A stretch of 23,136 bases of DNA. Source: a virus. Each line of letters opens with the position of its first letter. Position 1 is the stretch's first letter. The notes below the pieces were generated by a model that saw only the letters and a list, made by a program, of their open reading frames with translations, searched no databases and had not been told where the DNA came from. The DNA is taken from positions 1 to 23,136 of IMG/VR virus record IMGVR_UViG_3300020450_001840, one strand, 5' to 3'. This document shows positions 15,738 through 23,136 of this stretch, one piece after another. A program made the translations under genes and the position numbers.

Positions 15738-16652
15738 ATGGATAAAAACTTTTATAATGAGTCTTCGGCTGCTAAGTTAGGCTGGGATCCAAGTTGGTTT
15801 GGTGAAAAGTACTTTGATGACAAGCTTGTTAGGGCCATAAAGAAATGGCAACGAAGTAGGGGATTAAAAGCAGATGGGCTGTGTGGCCCTATGACTTTCC
15901 GAAGAGTTTGGACTGATAGGCAATCAAGTATTGATCAGCATAAGCCAGTCGATTGTAAGTATTCTAATTACATTGTATATAATGGAGAGTTTATACCAAT
16001 TGTCTGGGACAAAGTTGTTTTGTGGTCAGAGCGTGGTGGCCTTGCTGCACGCCCGGGCACGTATTACGATTATTCTAGTCGACCTAAAAGAAGTATTAGA
16101 TATTTCGTAAACCATTGGGATGTGTGCCTAAACTCAAGATCGTGTCAGTCAATTTTAGACAAGAGAGGTATTTCGGTTCACTTTCTAATTGATAATGATG
16201 GAACCATCTACCAGACCTTGGATTTGCAGCATGCCGCGTGGCACGCTGGAAGCGAAAGAACCAATAGACCATCAGTTGGCGTTGAAATTAGTAATGCATA
16301 CTACCCAAAATATCAAGACTGGTATGTTAAAAATGGATTTGGCAAGAGGCCCATAGTAGAGGGAGCTTGGGTTCATGGAGATTTATTGGAGCCATTTACT
16401 GATTTTTATCCTGCACAAAAGGAAGCACTAAAAGCTCTATGGAAGGCCATTCATAATGGCGCTGATATTCCCTTTGAAGCACCAGTTAATCAATTTGGAA
16501 CCACATCAAAAAAATACGAACAACAAGTTGCATATGGTAAATTCAAAGGATTCGTCAGTCACTATCACGTTAGCAAAACAAAAATTGATTGTGCCGGATT
16601 GGACATTGTTGGGCTTTTAAAAGAAGTCAAAGAAGAAAAGGTTGAATCTTGA
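15738..16652 (+). CDS. N-acetylmuramoyl-L-alanine amidase endolysin with peptidoglycan-binding domain
   Basis: A 304-residue cell-wall hydrolase. The N-terminal part (residues about 25-60) has a PG_binding_1-like repeat with IKKWQRSRGLKADGLCGP, and the remainder is an Amidase_2/T7 lysozyme-type zinc amidase. Zinc ligands are His126 (VNHWD), His277 (SHYHV) and Cys285 (DCAG); the His277-Cys285 spacing of eight equals that of T7 lysozyme. HAAWHAG and the SVGVEI strand are the other family landmarks. It should cut the amide bond between muramic acid and the stem peptide at lysis. I chose the ATG at 15738, eight bases after the co-chaperonin stop; an in-frame ATG at 15696 would add residues overlapping that gene. 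No signal peptide is present, so a holin or similar is required, and none is obvious here. Confidence 0.9.
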   Translation: MDKNFYNESSAAKLGWDPSWFGEKYFDDKLVRAIKKWQRSRGLKADGLCGPMTFRRVWTDRQSSIDQHKPVDCKYSNYIVYNGEFIPIVWDKVVLWSERGGLAARPGTYYDYSSRPKRSIRYFVNHWDVCLNSRSCQSILDKRGISVHFLIDNDGTIYQTLDLQHAAWHAGSERTNRPSVGVEISNAYYPKYQDWYVKNGFGKRPIVEGAWVHGDLLEPFTDFYPAQKEALKALWKAIHNGADIPFEAPVNQFGTTSKKYEQQVAYGKFKGFVSHYHVSKTKIDCAGLDIVGLLKEVKEEKVES

Positions 16653-17520
16653 GTACGATAAAATTGTAGTAGGTAGCTCATTGCATGCAGTAATGTTTGC
16701 TTTTAATAACAATTACCCTATATTTTTTACTTGCCCTGAGCGTCCATTTAAATTTGATTATTTTGAAACTGATGTTGACTTTTCATTTTTAAAAATTCCA
16801 AAGATTAAAAATGTATTAAACACCTCTGAGGGTGAGCTGCACATTGGAACTCCCAAACATGTTGTCTGGGAAAGGCTTTTGTTTTTGTTATCATTAAACG
16901 GTAACGTTCCGTTATCTGATATGTGTAAAACTATTAGATGGGATGGCAATTCGTTGATGTGCTCTAATGATTACAAAAGAATACTTGACTTATCATTTGA
17001 AACGTGCTATTTTTTTGGTGATGATGGTTGTCAAAAATTAGTTGATCACAAGAATGAGGCAGAGTTATTTTATGTTTATGATTGGATTGCTTTCAATAGT
17101 GGAGGTAAGCACGATATGGACTTAATTCAGACAAAAGACTCATTTGTTTCTAAAATTTGGTTTTACCCATCAGATAGAATTCACGGCAACACGGCCGTTA
17201 AAGATGCATGTGCAATCTCAACGTTGTCGAAAGAACAGATTATCGATTTCGATTTTTCAGAAACAATGGCCAGATTTAAAACAATTTATGAAATGGAATC
17301 CAGAGGCATGAAGGGTCTTTTGTCATCCTACGATTCTAATGGTAAAGCTAAGCACTACAATTTTAAGACATCAACAATTACCAGAGATAAAATTGTCAAA
17401 TATAAGCCTGATTGGAGCGAAACAGATAGATTTAAAAAGCCACCATACGATATAGAATATTTAATTGCAAATCTTGATTACGGCACTACAAATTATAAAC
17501 AAATACTTAGAAGACTATGA
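16642..17520 (+). CDS. Unknown protein with a Rossmann-like N-terminus
   Basis: A 292-residue protein that I do not recognise. It opens with a beta-alpha-beta pattern, YDKIVVGSSLHAVMFAF, reminiscent of nucleotide- or flavin-binding enzymes but without the classical Gly-x-Gly-x-x-Gly. Further striking segments are PIFFTCPERPFKFDYF, KIWFYPSDRIHGN and DFDFSETMARFK, which look like catalytic or binding loops. No membrane segment is present. The TTG start at 16642 overlaps the end of the amidase gene; the next in-frame ATG (16692) would delete the first strand, so TTG is preferred although its ribosome site is poor (AGAAGAAAAGG directly adjacent). Its stop overlaps the start of the next unknown gene (ATGA), which in turn overlaps dnaE. 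Coupled expression suggests a joint function of the pair, perhaps linked to replication or nucleotides; this is inference. Confidence 0.65.
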   Translation: MNLEYDKIVVGSSLHAVMFAFNNNYPIFFTCPERPFKFDYFETDVDFSFLKIPKIKNVLNTSEGELHIGTPKHVVWERLLFLLSLNGNVPLSDMCKTIRWDGNSLMCSNDYKRILDLSFETCYFFGDDGCQKLVDHKNEAELFYVYDWIAFNSGGKHDMDLIQTKDSFVSKIWFYPSDRIHGNTAVKDACAISTLSKEQIIDFDFSETMARFKTIYEMESRGMKGLLSSYDSNGKAKHYNFKTSTITRDKIVKYKPDWSETDRFKKPPYDIEYLIANLDYGTTNYKQILRRL

Positions 17521-18395
17521 GCAGGCATGTACATCTGGCCGGTATTATACCCATAGCCAATTCAAACATTGATTATGGAGTCAATTTACCAGTTTCTATG
17601 CTACCAATCAATGAAGCGCTTTCTGTGATTCACAAATCAATAATTGAATGTGCTGTTGTGGGGTGCCAGACTATATGGATAGTCGCCAATGACGACATGG
17701 CTCCTATAATTAGAAAAACGGTGGGTGATTGGGTTTATGATCCAGTCTATTACAGCAGAAACCAGAGGTTTTCGTCTGAAGTTAGGAAAGAGATACCAAT
17801 ATATTATGTTCCGGTGTTGCCAAAAGATAGAGATCGTAGAGATTCTTATGGTTGGTCTGTACTTACGGGAATTCACGCCGCTTGGTTTGTTGCTAATAAA
17901 ATATCCAAATGGATTGTTCCAGAAAAATACTACGTTTCATTTCCCTTTGGGTTGCATGATATTTATGATTTAAGATCGCATAGAAAACAAATTTCTAGTC
18001 TAAAAAATAATTTCTTTTTAACTTATGAAGATAAAACAGTTAAAGATAACTTATACTTATCGTTCACTATGATGGCCGAAGATTTTAAAAAATGCCGAAG
18101 GCACGTAAACTCTGAAACAACCAAAACATTTTACAATACAGATGACAAATATCCATCAGAAAAGCTACCTCTTGACGAACGATGGTCTGCCAGACATTTC
18201 AATTTCGACACCGTGTTTCAGTGCGTAGATGATTCTAATGCCACCAAGATTGAGCTACCTTGGTATCATCAGATAGATAATTGGTATGGTTATCGCAACT
18301 ATTTATCTGATGAAAATTGTATCGAATTGCCAAATGAACCATTGACAACACCGCATAAACATGTTAAATTATCATTTACGGAGGGAGAAGAATGA
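17517..18395 (+). CDS. Unknown protein, weakly nucleotidyltransferase-like N-terminus
   Basis: A 292-residue protein of unknown function. The beginning, HLAGIIPIANSN and then LPVSMLPINEALSVI and VGCQTIWIVAND, follows the strand-loop-helix order of sugar nucleotidyltransferases (strand, loop, Leu-Pro-x-x-Met-Leu-Pro-Ile, helix, Gly-Cys-x-x-Ile strand). The diagnostic Gly-Gly-x-Gly-Thr-Arg-Leu loop and a DxD motif are missing, so activity is unproven. Other marked segments are VPVLPKDRDRRDSYGWSVL (rich in Arg/Asp, a likely active-site loop) and YYVSFPFGLHDIYDLRSHRK. The ATG overlaps the upstream stop and the gene's own stop overlaps the dnaE start, so three proteins are translated in a chain. 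A promoter for dnaE lies in its last codons. Confidence 0.65.
   Translation: MSRHVHLAGIIPIANSNIDYGVNLPVSMLPINEALSVIHKSIIECAVVGCQTIWIVANDDMAPIIRKTVGDWVYDPVYYSRNQRFSSEVRKEIPIYYVPVLPKDRDRRDSYGWSVLTGIHAAWFVANKISKWIVPEKYYVSFPFGLHDIYDLRSHRKQISSLKNNFFLTYEDKTVKDNLYLSFTMMAEDFKKCRRHVNSETTKTFYNTDDKYPSEKLPLDERWSARHFNFDTVFQCVDDSNATKIELPWYHQIDNWYGYRNYLSDENCIELPNEPLTTPHKHVKLSFTEGEE
18342..18370 (+). promoter_or_regulatory. Promoter inside the upstream gene, for dnaE
   Basis: TTGACA at 18342-18347, 17 bases, TAAATT at 18365-18370. Initiation near 18377 would give a short leader carrying GGAGGGAG at 18380-18387, just before the dnaE ATG at 18392. The polymerase could thus be made both from the long helicase operon and independently. 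Confidence 0.55.
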
Positions 18396-21300
18396 GGAAA
18401 CAACCAAAAATTAAATTTGTAGGCTTACATGCGCATAGCGTAGCGGGCTCCATTTTTGACGCCATCGGATATCCGCAGGCTCACATGGATTTTGCATATG
18501 ATAATGGATGCGAAGCGCTGGCCTTAACTGATCATGGCAATATGAACGGTTTAGCTTATCAGGTATTGCATGCTAAGAAGATGCAAGAGGCCGGCAAAGA
18601 GTTCAAGCCTATCTTTGGATGTGAGGCATATTTTACTCCATCAATTTCTGATTGGCGCGATGCTTATGAGCAAGCCATGGCTGATAAGAAGAAGGCCCGT
18701 GCCATTAAGAAGGATGCGCAGTCTGGCGCTACCGTAGAGGACGAAGGCGATAGCAAGAAGATTCAAGGAATTCTCAAGCGCCGGCGCCACCTTGTGTTAT
18801 TGGCCCAAAATCAAACCGGGTTGAACAATCTATTTAAGTTGGTATCCGAATCATATCAACCGGAGAATTTTTATCGTTATCCACGTATCGACTATGCACT
18901 ATTGGAGAAGTATAATGAGGGCATCATTGCCTCTTCTGCTTGTCTTGGTGGGGTGTACGCCGGAAACTACTGGGAAAACCGAGAGGACGGCGATCAAGCT
19001 GTACTCGAATCCATGCGTGAGTCCACACGACGCATGGTCGACATTTTCGGTGATCGCTGGTATGCCGAGATACAATGGAACAACATTAAAGAGCAGCATG
19101 AACTTAATAAATATGTAATTCAAGTTGCTAAAGAGTTTGGCGTTGGACTGGTCACGACAGCCGATAGCCACTACCCCAACCCTGACGCTTGGAAAGACCG
19201 TGAACTTTACAAGCGTCTTGGTTGGCTAGGCAAGGGACGACCTTCTTGGGCCGAAGATGAGTCAGAACTTCCTGAAGGCGTGGAAGAAATCGGATACGAA
19301 TTGTATCCAAAAAATGGTGACCAGATCTGGGAAAGCTACAAGGAATACTCAAAATCCACGGGGTTCGAGTACGACGACAATGTAGTCTTGAAAAGTATTG
19401 AAGAAACATACCGCATCGCTTTTGAGCGCATCGAGAATTTCTTGCCCGACAATACAGTCCGCCTCCCCGAATTCGTTGTGCCCGCGGGCTTTACAGCTAC
19501 GCAGGCCTTAGTAAACTACTCTCTAGAGGGCCTAAAAGATAAAGGCTTACACACTAACAAAGAGTACACAGACAGGCTAAGGCACGAATTGAATGTCATT
19601 GACGACCGGGGGTTCTCGAAATATTTCTTAACAATGAAATCTATTGTTGATGTCGCAACGGACATGATGCTTACTGGTCCCGGCCGCGGCTCTGCCGCTG
19701 GCTCTCTTGTGGCTTACGCACTAAACATTACACAAGTTGATCCAATTAAGCACGGGCTTCTGTTTTCACGCTTCTTGCGTTCCGATGCTAAAGACTATCC
19801 AGATATTGATTATGATGTATCTGATAGTATGGTTTTAAAAGAGAAGCTAGTGGAAATGTGGGGTGAGGATTGTGTTGCTCCTATTTCAAATTGGAATACG
19901 CTGCAGCTTAAGTCTCTAATTAAGGATATTTCCAAGCTGTATAATATTCCATTTACTGAAGTAAATACAGTAACTTCAATTATGATCCGTGAGGCGACAC
20001 CCGAAGCTAAAAGAAAGCATGGGATTAAGGCTGGTATCTATGCTCCAACGTGGGAAGAGGTAATTGAGTTTTCGCCTACATTACAAGCTTATCTTAACAA
20101 GTATCCTGCTGTCAAAACCCACGTTGAAGGTTTGGTAGGTCAGGTTCGTTCGTGTTCTCGACACGCCGGCGGAGTGGTTATCGCAGAGGATCTAGATAAG
20201 AGCATGCCCCTGATTAACTCAGGTGGTGTTCGTCAGGCTCCTTGGGCCGAGGGTCAGAACGTTCGACACCTTGAGCCCATGGGTTTCATTAAGTTCGATT
20301 TGCTTGGCTTATCCACACTGAAGATGATGGAGGGCGCAATATATCATATCCTCAAGCGTCATCACGGAGTTGATGATCCCACGTTTGCGCAAATTAGAGA
20401 CTACTATGAGAAGAATTTACATCCAGACGTTGTTGACTTAAATGATCAACAGGTTTATGAAAATATTTTTCACTCTGGTAAGTGGGCCGGCATTTTTCAA
20501 TTTACAGAGCAGGGTGCACAAAAGTTTTGTGTTAGAGCCAAGCCAACAAATATTATTGATGTGTCGGCTATCACGTCTATTTATCGCCCGGGCCCATTAG
20601 CGGCAAATGTTCACGATGAATATATTGAAGCTAAAGAAAGCCCGCACCATATCAATTATCTTAATGATGATGCCCATGACATTACACAAGAAACATTTGG
20701 TTTCCTAATTTTCCAAGAACAAATTGCACTACTTGCACACAAACTTGGAGGTCTAACACTTGATGAAGGTAACATGCTCCGCAAAGTTCTCACCAAAAAA
20801 GGAACTGGCAAGGGCTCAGTAAAGGGAATGTTGCACGAAAAGTTTATTAGTGGCTGTGTCGCTAACAAAATTAGCAGGGATGCTGCTCAATCACTTTGGG
20901 ATAAGTTTGAATATTTCTCAGGGTATGGCTTTAATAAGTCTCATGCCGTATCATACAGTATTATTTCATTCCAATGTGCTTGGCTCTTTAATTATTATCC
21001 TGCTGAGTGGATGGCAGCTTTCTTGGATAAAGAGCCGGAAACACGCAAGGAAAAAGCAATCAATATAGCGAAGCAATTTGGATTTGATATTGCGCCACTT
21101 GATATTAATAAATCAGGAAGGGTCTGGGAGATTAGTAAAGATGCTAAAACTCTGATTCAGCCACTGACCTCAATCAAGGGGCTGGGCGCTGCAGCAATTG
21201 ACCAGATACTTGCAAACCGGCCGCTCAACTCTGCAGAAGAAGTTTTGTTCAACGAAAATATAACTTACTCAAAGCTTAACAAGAAATCTCTTGATGCATT

Positions 21301-21820
21301 GTGTCGCGGTGGCGCTCTTGATAATATTGTTGATGATAGATTTACAGGCCGCAAACACTTCTGGTCAGCTTGTATTGTTGACAGGCCAAAGAATTTAAAG
21401 AAACTAGCAGAGAATATCGAAATCTACGCACCAGAAGGTGACTTTACTGAAGAAGAAGTAATTCAGTTTAAGACTGACCTGACCGGAGTGTTCCCAATTA
21501 ACTTAGTCATTAGCACTGAAACGGTTGAGAAGCTACAAGAAAAGTATATTCCACCAATTTCTGAATTTGATTCGGAGTTGCAGGTTTGCTGGTTTATACC
21601 ACGCAAGATTGATCCCCGCAAAACCAAGAATGGTAAATCGTATTGGATTGTGGAAGTAACTGATAGCAACAATCAATCAACCAGAATTAGGTGTTGGGGC
21701 ATTAGACCTGAGAAGGACGCCATTCACATTAATAGACCATACATGGCAAGACTTAAGTACGATGAGCAATGGGGCTTCTCTGCTTATGCTATTGGAAAGT
21801 CTTTTAGATTATTGGGATAA
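18392..21820 (+). CDS. dnaE: DNA polymerase III alpha subunit (DnaE-type) with PHP domain
   Basis: A 1142-residue C-family replicative polymerase, close to E. coli DnaE in length (1160). The N-terminal PHP domain keeps a full set of candidate metal ligands: His13 and His15 (LHAHS), Asp47-His48, Glu78, His133, Cys184, Asp258 and His260 (ADSHYPN). The polymerase core has GPGRGSAAGSLVAYAL and the catalytic Asp473 and Asp475 in PDIDYD, with the third Asp636 in IKFDLLGL. A helix-hairpin-helix (SIKGLGAAAIDQI) and an OB-fold (VCWFIPRKIDPRKTKNGKSY and on) end the chain. I see no clear clamp-binding box. GGAGGGAG precedes the ATG, which overlaps the upstream stop. It is the likely main replicase of the phage, or a subunit competing for host replisome parts. 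Confidence 0.96.
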   Translation: MRKQPKIKFVGLHAHSVAGSIFDAIGYPQAHMDFAYDNGCEALALTDHGNMNGLAYQVLHAKKMQEAGKEFKPIFGCEAYFTPSISDWRDAYEQAMADKKKARAIKKDAQSGATVEDEGDSKKIQGILKRRRHLVLLAQNQTGLNNLFKLVSESYQPENFYRYPRIDYALLEKYNEGIIASSACLGGVYAGNYWENREDGDQAVLESMRESTRRMVDIFGDRWYAEIQWNNIKEQHELNKYVIQVAKEFGVGLVTTADSHYPNPDAWKDRELYKRLGWLGKGRPSWAEDESELPEGVEEIGYELYPKNGDQIWESYKEYSKSTGFEYDDNVVLKSIEETYRIAFERIENFLPDNTVRLPEFVVPAGFTATQALVNYSLEGLKDKGLHTNKEYTDRLRHELNVIDDRGFSKYFLTMKSIVDVATDMMLTGPGRGSAAGSLVAYALNITQVDPIKHGLLFSRFLRSDAKDYPDIDYDVSDSMVLKEKLVEMWGEDCVAPISNWNTLQLKSLIKDISKLYNIPFTEVNTVTSIMIREATPEAKRKHGIKAGIYAPTWEEVIEFSPTLQAYLNKYPAVKTHVEGLVGQVRSCSRHAGGVVIAEDLDKSMPLINSGGVRQAPWAEGQNVRHLEPMGFIKFDLLGLSTLKMMEGAIYHILKRHHGVDDPTFAQIRDYYEKNLHPDVVDLNDQQVYENIFHSGKWAGIFQFTEQGAQKFCVRAKPTNIIDVSAITSIYRPGPLAANVHDEYIEAKESPHHINYLNDDAHDITQETFGFLIFQEQIALLAHKLGGLTLDEGNMLRKVLTKKGTGKGSVKGMLHEKFISGCVANKISRDAAQSLWDKFEYFSGYGFNKSHAVSYSIISFQCAWLFNYYPAEWMAAFLDKEPETRKEKAINIAKQFGFDIAPLDINKSGRVWEISKDAKTLIQPLTSIKGLGAAAIDQILANRPLNSAEEVLFNENITYSKLNKKSLDALCRGGALDNIVDDRFTGRKHFWSACIVDRPKNLKKLAENIEIYAPEGDFTEEEVIQFKTDLTGVFPINLVISTETVEKLQEKYIPPISEFDSELQVCWFIPRKIDPRKTKNGKSYWIVEVTDSNNQSTRIRCWGIRPEKDAIHINRPYMARLKYDEQWGFSAYAIGKSFRLLG

Positions 21821-21835
21821 TTGTTTATTTTATGC

Positions 21836-21864
21836 TTGACAAGTACACCAATATTTGTTATATT
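21836..21864 (+). promoter_or_regulatory. Sigma70-type promoter for the UV-endonuclease gene
   Basis: TTGACA at 21836-21841, 17 bases, TATATT at 21859-21864, in the 62-base gap after dnaE. The -35 sits in the extended GCTTGACAAG context shared by other promoters of the window. GGAGG at 21874-21878 serves the ATG at 21883. Confidence 0.75.
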
Positions 21865-21882
21865 TTTATAGTCGGAGGATAG

Positions 21883-22842
21883 ATGAGTAAGAATTACGGA
21901 TACGCCTGCATCAACATGCAACTTTCATACCCGAAAAAGTATGGTGATGCTCCGCGTGGAGTTGACAGAATCACCACCAACCGCTCTATGATCAAAAGAA
22001 CGTTCATAGAGAAAGGTACAACATACGCATCCCACTTAGCCCTCCAAAACGTGCGTGATCTCTGTAAGATTTTGGAATGGAATAAAGAAAACCAAATCTT
22101 TTTTTACCGTCTATCCTCTGACGTTCTACCTTGGGCTAGTGAATACAACATCGAGGATTTGCCAGATTACAATTTGATTCTGGCAGCATGCTACAGGGCT
22201 GGCAACTATGCAAAAGCCAATGGAATGCGTTTGACAGCCCATCCCGGGCCATTTAACAAGCTGGCCTCACCAAAGGAAAGAGTATTTGAATTGACTAAGA
22301 AGGATTTGACTGTCCATGGTGAATTTTTTGACATGCTTAATCTGCCTAGGACACCCTATGCGAAACTAAACATTCATGTTGGTGCTGCGTATGGCGATAA
22401 GCCGATGGCTCTCGACAATTTTTGTCGTAACTTTGAAAGACTTCCAGAGTGCGTTCGCTCACGATTGACCGTTGAAAATGATGACAAGGAATCACTGTAT
22501 TCAACACAAGAATTATACCGCGGCGTCTACGAGCGAATTGGAATTCCAATTGTGTTTGACTACCACCACCACATGCTACACCCCGGCGATCTTACCGAGC
22601 GCGAAGCATTGGAATTGGCCATTTCAACATGGCCAGATGACATTAAGCCTGTTGTACATTATGCTGAGTCTCGGTCAGTTGAACATGGAAACCCCAAGAT
22701 TAAACCACAGGCACACTCAGATATGATTACAAGTTCTTTCAATGATTACGGTTATGATTTGGACGTAATGATTGAAGCTAAGCATAAAGAATTGGCTTTG
22801 TTGAATTATCGTGATACTTTGAATGAAGGCATGGCTAATTAA
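21883..22842 (+). CDS. uvdE: UV-damage endonuclease (UvdE/UVDE family)
   Basis: A 319-residue repair nuclease that should nick DNA 5' of UV photoproducts, starting alternative excision repair. The TIM-barrel family signatures are all visible: YGYACINMQL at the start, FFYRLSSDVLPWAS, RLTAHPGPFNKLASP, KLNIHVGAAYGDK, RLTVENDD, PIVFDYHHH and KPVVHYAESRS, followed by AHSDMI. The His, Glu and Asp residues in these segments are the usual three-metal ligands. Length is that of bacterial UvdE (about 300). It has its own promoter and a GGAGG site seven bases before the ATG. T4 uses an unrelated glycosylase (DenV) for UV repair; this phage seems to use the UvdE route, suiting a sunlit water habitat (inference). 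Confidence 0.92.
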   Translation: MSKNYGYACINMQLSYPKKYGDAPRGVDRITTNRSMIKRTFIEKGTTYASHLALQNVRDLCKILEWNKENQIFFYRLSSDVLPWASEYNIEDLPDYNLILAACYRAGNYAKANGMRLTAHPGPFNKLASPKERVFELTKKDLTVHGEFFDMLNLPRTPYAKLNIHVGAAYGDKPMALDNFCRNFERLPECVRSRLTVENDDKESLYSTQELYRGVYERIGIPIVFDYHHHMLHPGDLTEREALELAISTWPDDIKPVVHYAESRSVEHGNPKIKPQAHSDMITSSFNDYGYDLDVMIEAKHKELALLNYRDTLNEGMAN

Positions 22843-22856
22843 GCTGGAGCCTTAAA

Positions 22857-23136
22857 ATGTCTGCTAGTCAAAAATTACAGTGGAAAAGGTATGTTAATAA
22901 ATTAAGATACTTACATGATGAAATAGATTTAGTTATTGAAATATCTAATAAGACTGGTAATGAGTTTCAAAACTATCTTGAAGTTTATTGTGCAAAGAAT
23001 GAAATATCATTAAAAGAACTAAATAAAAATCACAGTGACAAAGTTGAGAATGCATACAAAGGTTTAAGAGAAGAAAAAACAAAGGGGAGATTTTTACAAG
23101 ATAATGAGAATAAGATTGAATCTGATATTCTTGCAC
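22857..23136 (+). CDS. Unknown gene, cut by the window end
   Basis: An open frame of 93 codons running off the window, starting at an ATG 14 bases after the UV-endonuclease stop with GGAG seven bases upstream. The visible protein is small-residue-poor, rich in Lys, Glu, Asn and Tyr and looks mostly helical (for example LHDEIDLVIEISNKTG and LKELNKNHSDKVENAYKG). No family is recognised and no signal peptide or membrane segment is seen. It is probably co-transcribed with uvdE. Confidence 0.7.
   Translation, partial: MSASQKLQWKRYVNKLRYLHDEIDLVIEISNKTGNEFQNYLEVYCAKNEISLKELNKNHSDKVENAYKGLREEKTKGRFLQDNENKIESDILA

Noticed and set aside
16985-17013. TTGACT, 17 bases, TATTTT inside the Rossmann-like gene, a possible promoter.
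   Set aside because: No gene starts nearby downstream, and such matches are expected by chance in AT-rich coding DNA.
1-23136. tRNA genes, CRISPR arrays, insertion sequences, integrase or attachment sites.
   Set aside because: I saw no cloverleaf-like segments, regular repeat-spacer units, transposase or integrase motifs; the space is almost fully taken by phage genes.

Overview
The window reads as part of the genome of a large, tailed (probably myovirus-like) bacteriophage. All genes supported here lie on the + strand and are tightly packed, often with 4-base ATGA/TTGA start-stop overlaps. The base composition is AT-rich. Several genes are preceded by good host-type sigma70 promoters (TTGACA, 16-17 bases, TATAAT-like). 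The gene set combines tail-type structural proteins with a T4-like replication and recombination core: a gp32-like single-strand binding protein, a RecA/UvsX recombinase, a FEN-type 5'-3' exonuclease, a DnaB/gp41-type helicase and a GroES/gp31-like co-chaperonin. To this it adds a bacterial-type DnaE polymerase, a small family A polymerase, a B12-dependent ribonucleotide reductase, a UV-damage endonuclease and an amidase endolysin. This mix resembles uncultured aquatic phages of bacteria. The host cannot be named from the sequence; a lipoprotein with a cell-envelope signal suggests a Gram-negative one.

Layout: (1) 1-5144, two translationally coupled large proteins, probably virion or baseplate. 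(2) 5122-7210, a promoter, a compact family A DNA polymerase, and a coupled 286-residue protein whose whole length follows the FtsZ/tubulin layout with degenerate GTP-binding loops. (3) 7188-8038, the SSB gene with its own promoter inside an inverted repeat. (4) 8042-9719, an accessory island: a small Thr-rich membrane protein, a 33-residue lipoprotein and an Asp-box beta-propeller protein, punctuated by three related hairpins. (5) 9736-11933, promoter, recombinase and 5'-3' exonuclease. (6) 12028-21820, promoter, helicase, class II ribonucleotide reductase, co-chaperonin, amidase, two coupled unknown proteins and DnaE, the last with an additional internal promoter. (7) 21836-23136, promoter, UV-damage endonuclease and an unknown gene running off the end.

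Together regions 2, 3 and 5-7 can supply most of a phage replisome (polymerase, helicase, SSB, primer or flap removal, recombination), dNTP production and UV repair. A primase, helicase loader, sliding clamp and dedicated proofreading subunit are not seen here and may lie outside the window. The most interesting unexplained elements are the FtsZ-like protein, the three-copy hairpin family around two tiny envelope genes, and the conserved-looking unknown pair directly upstream of dnaE.
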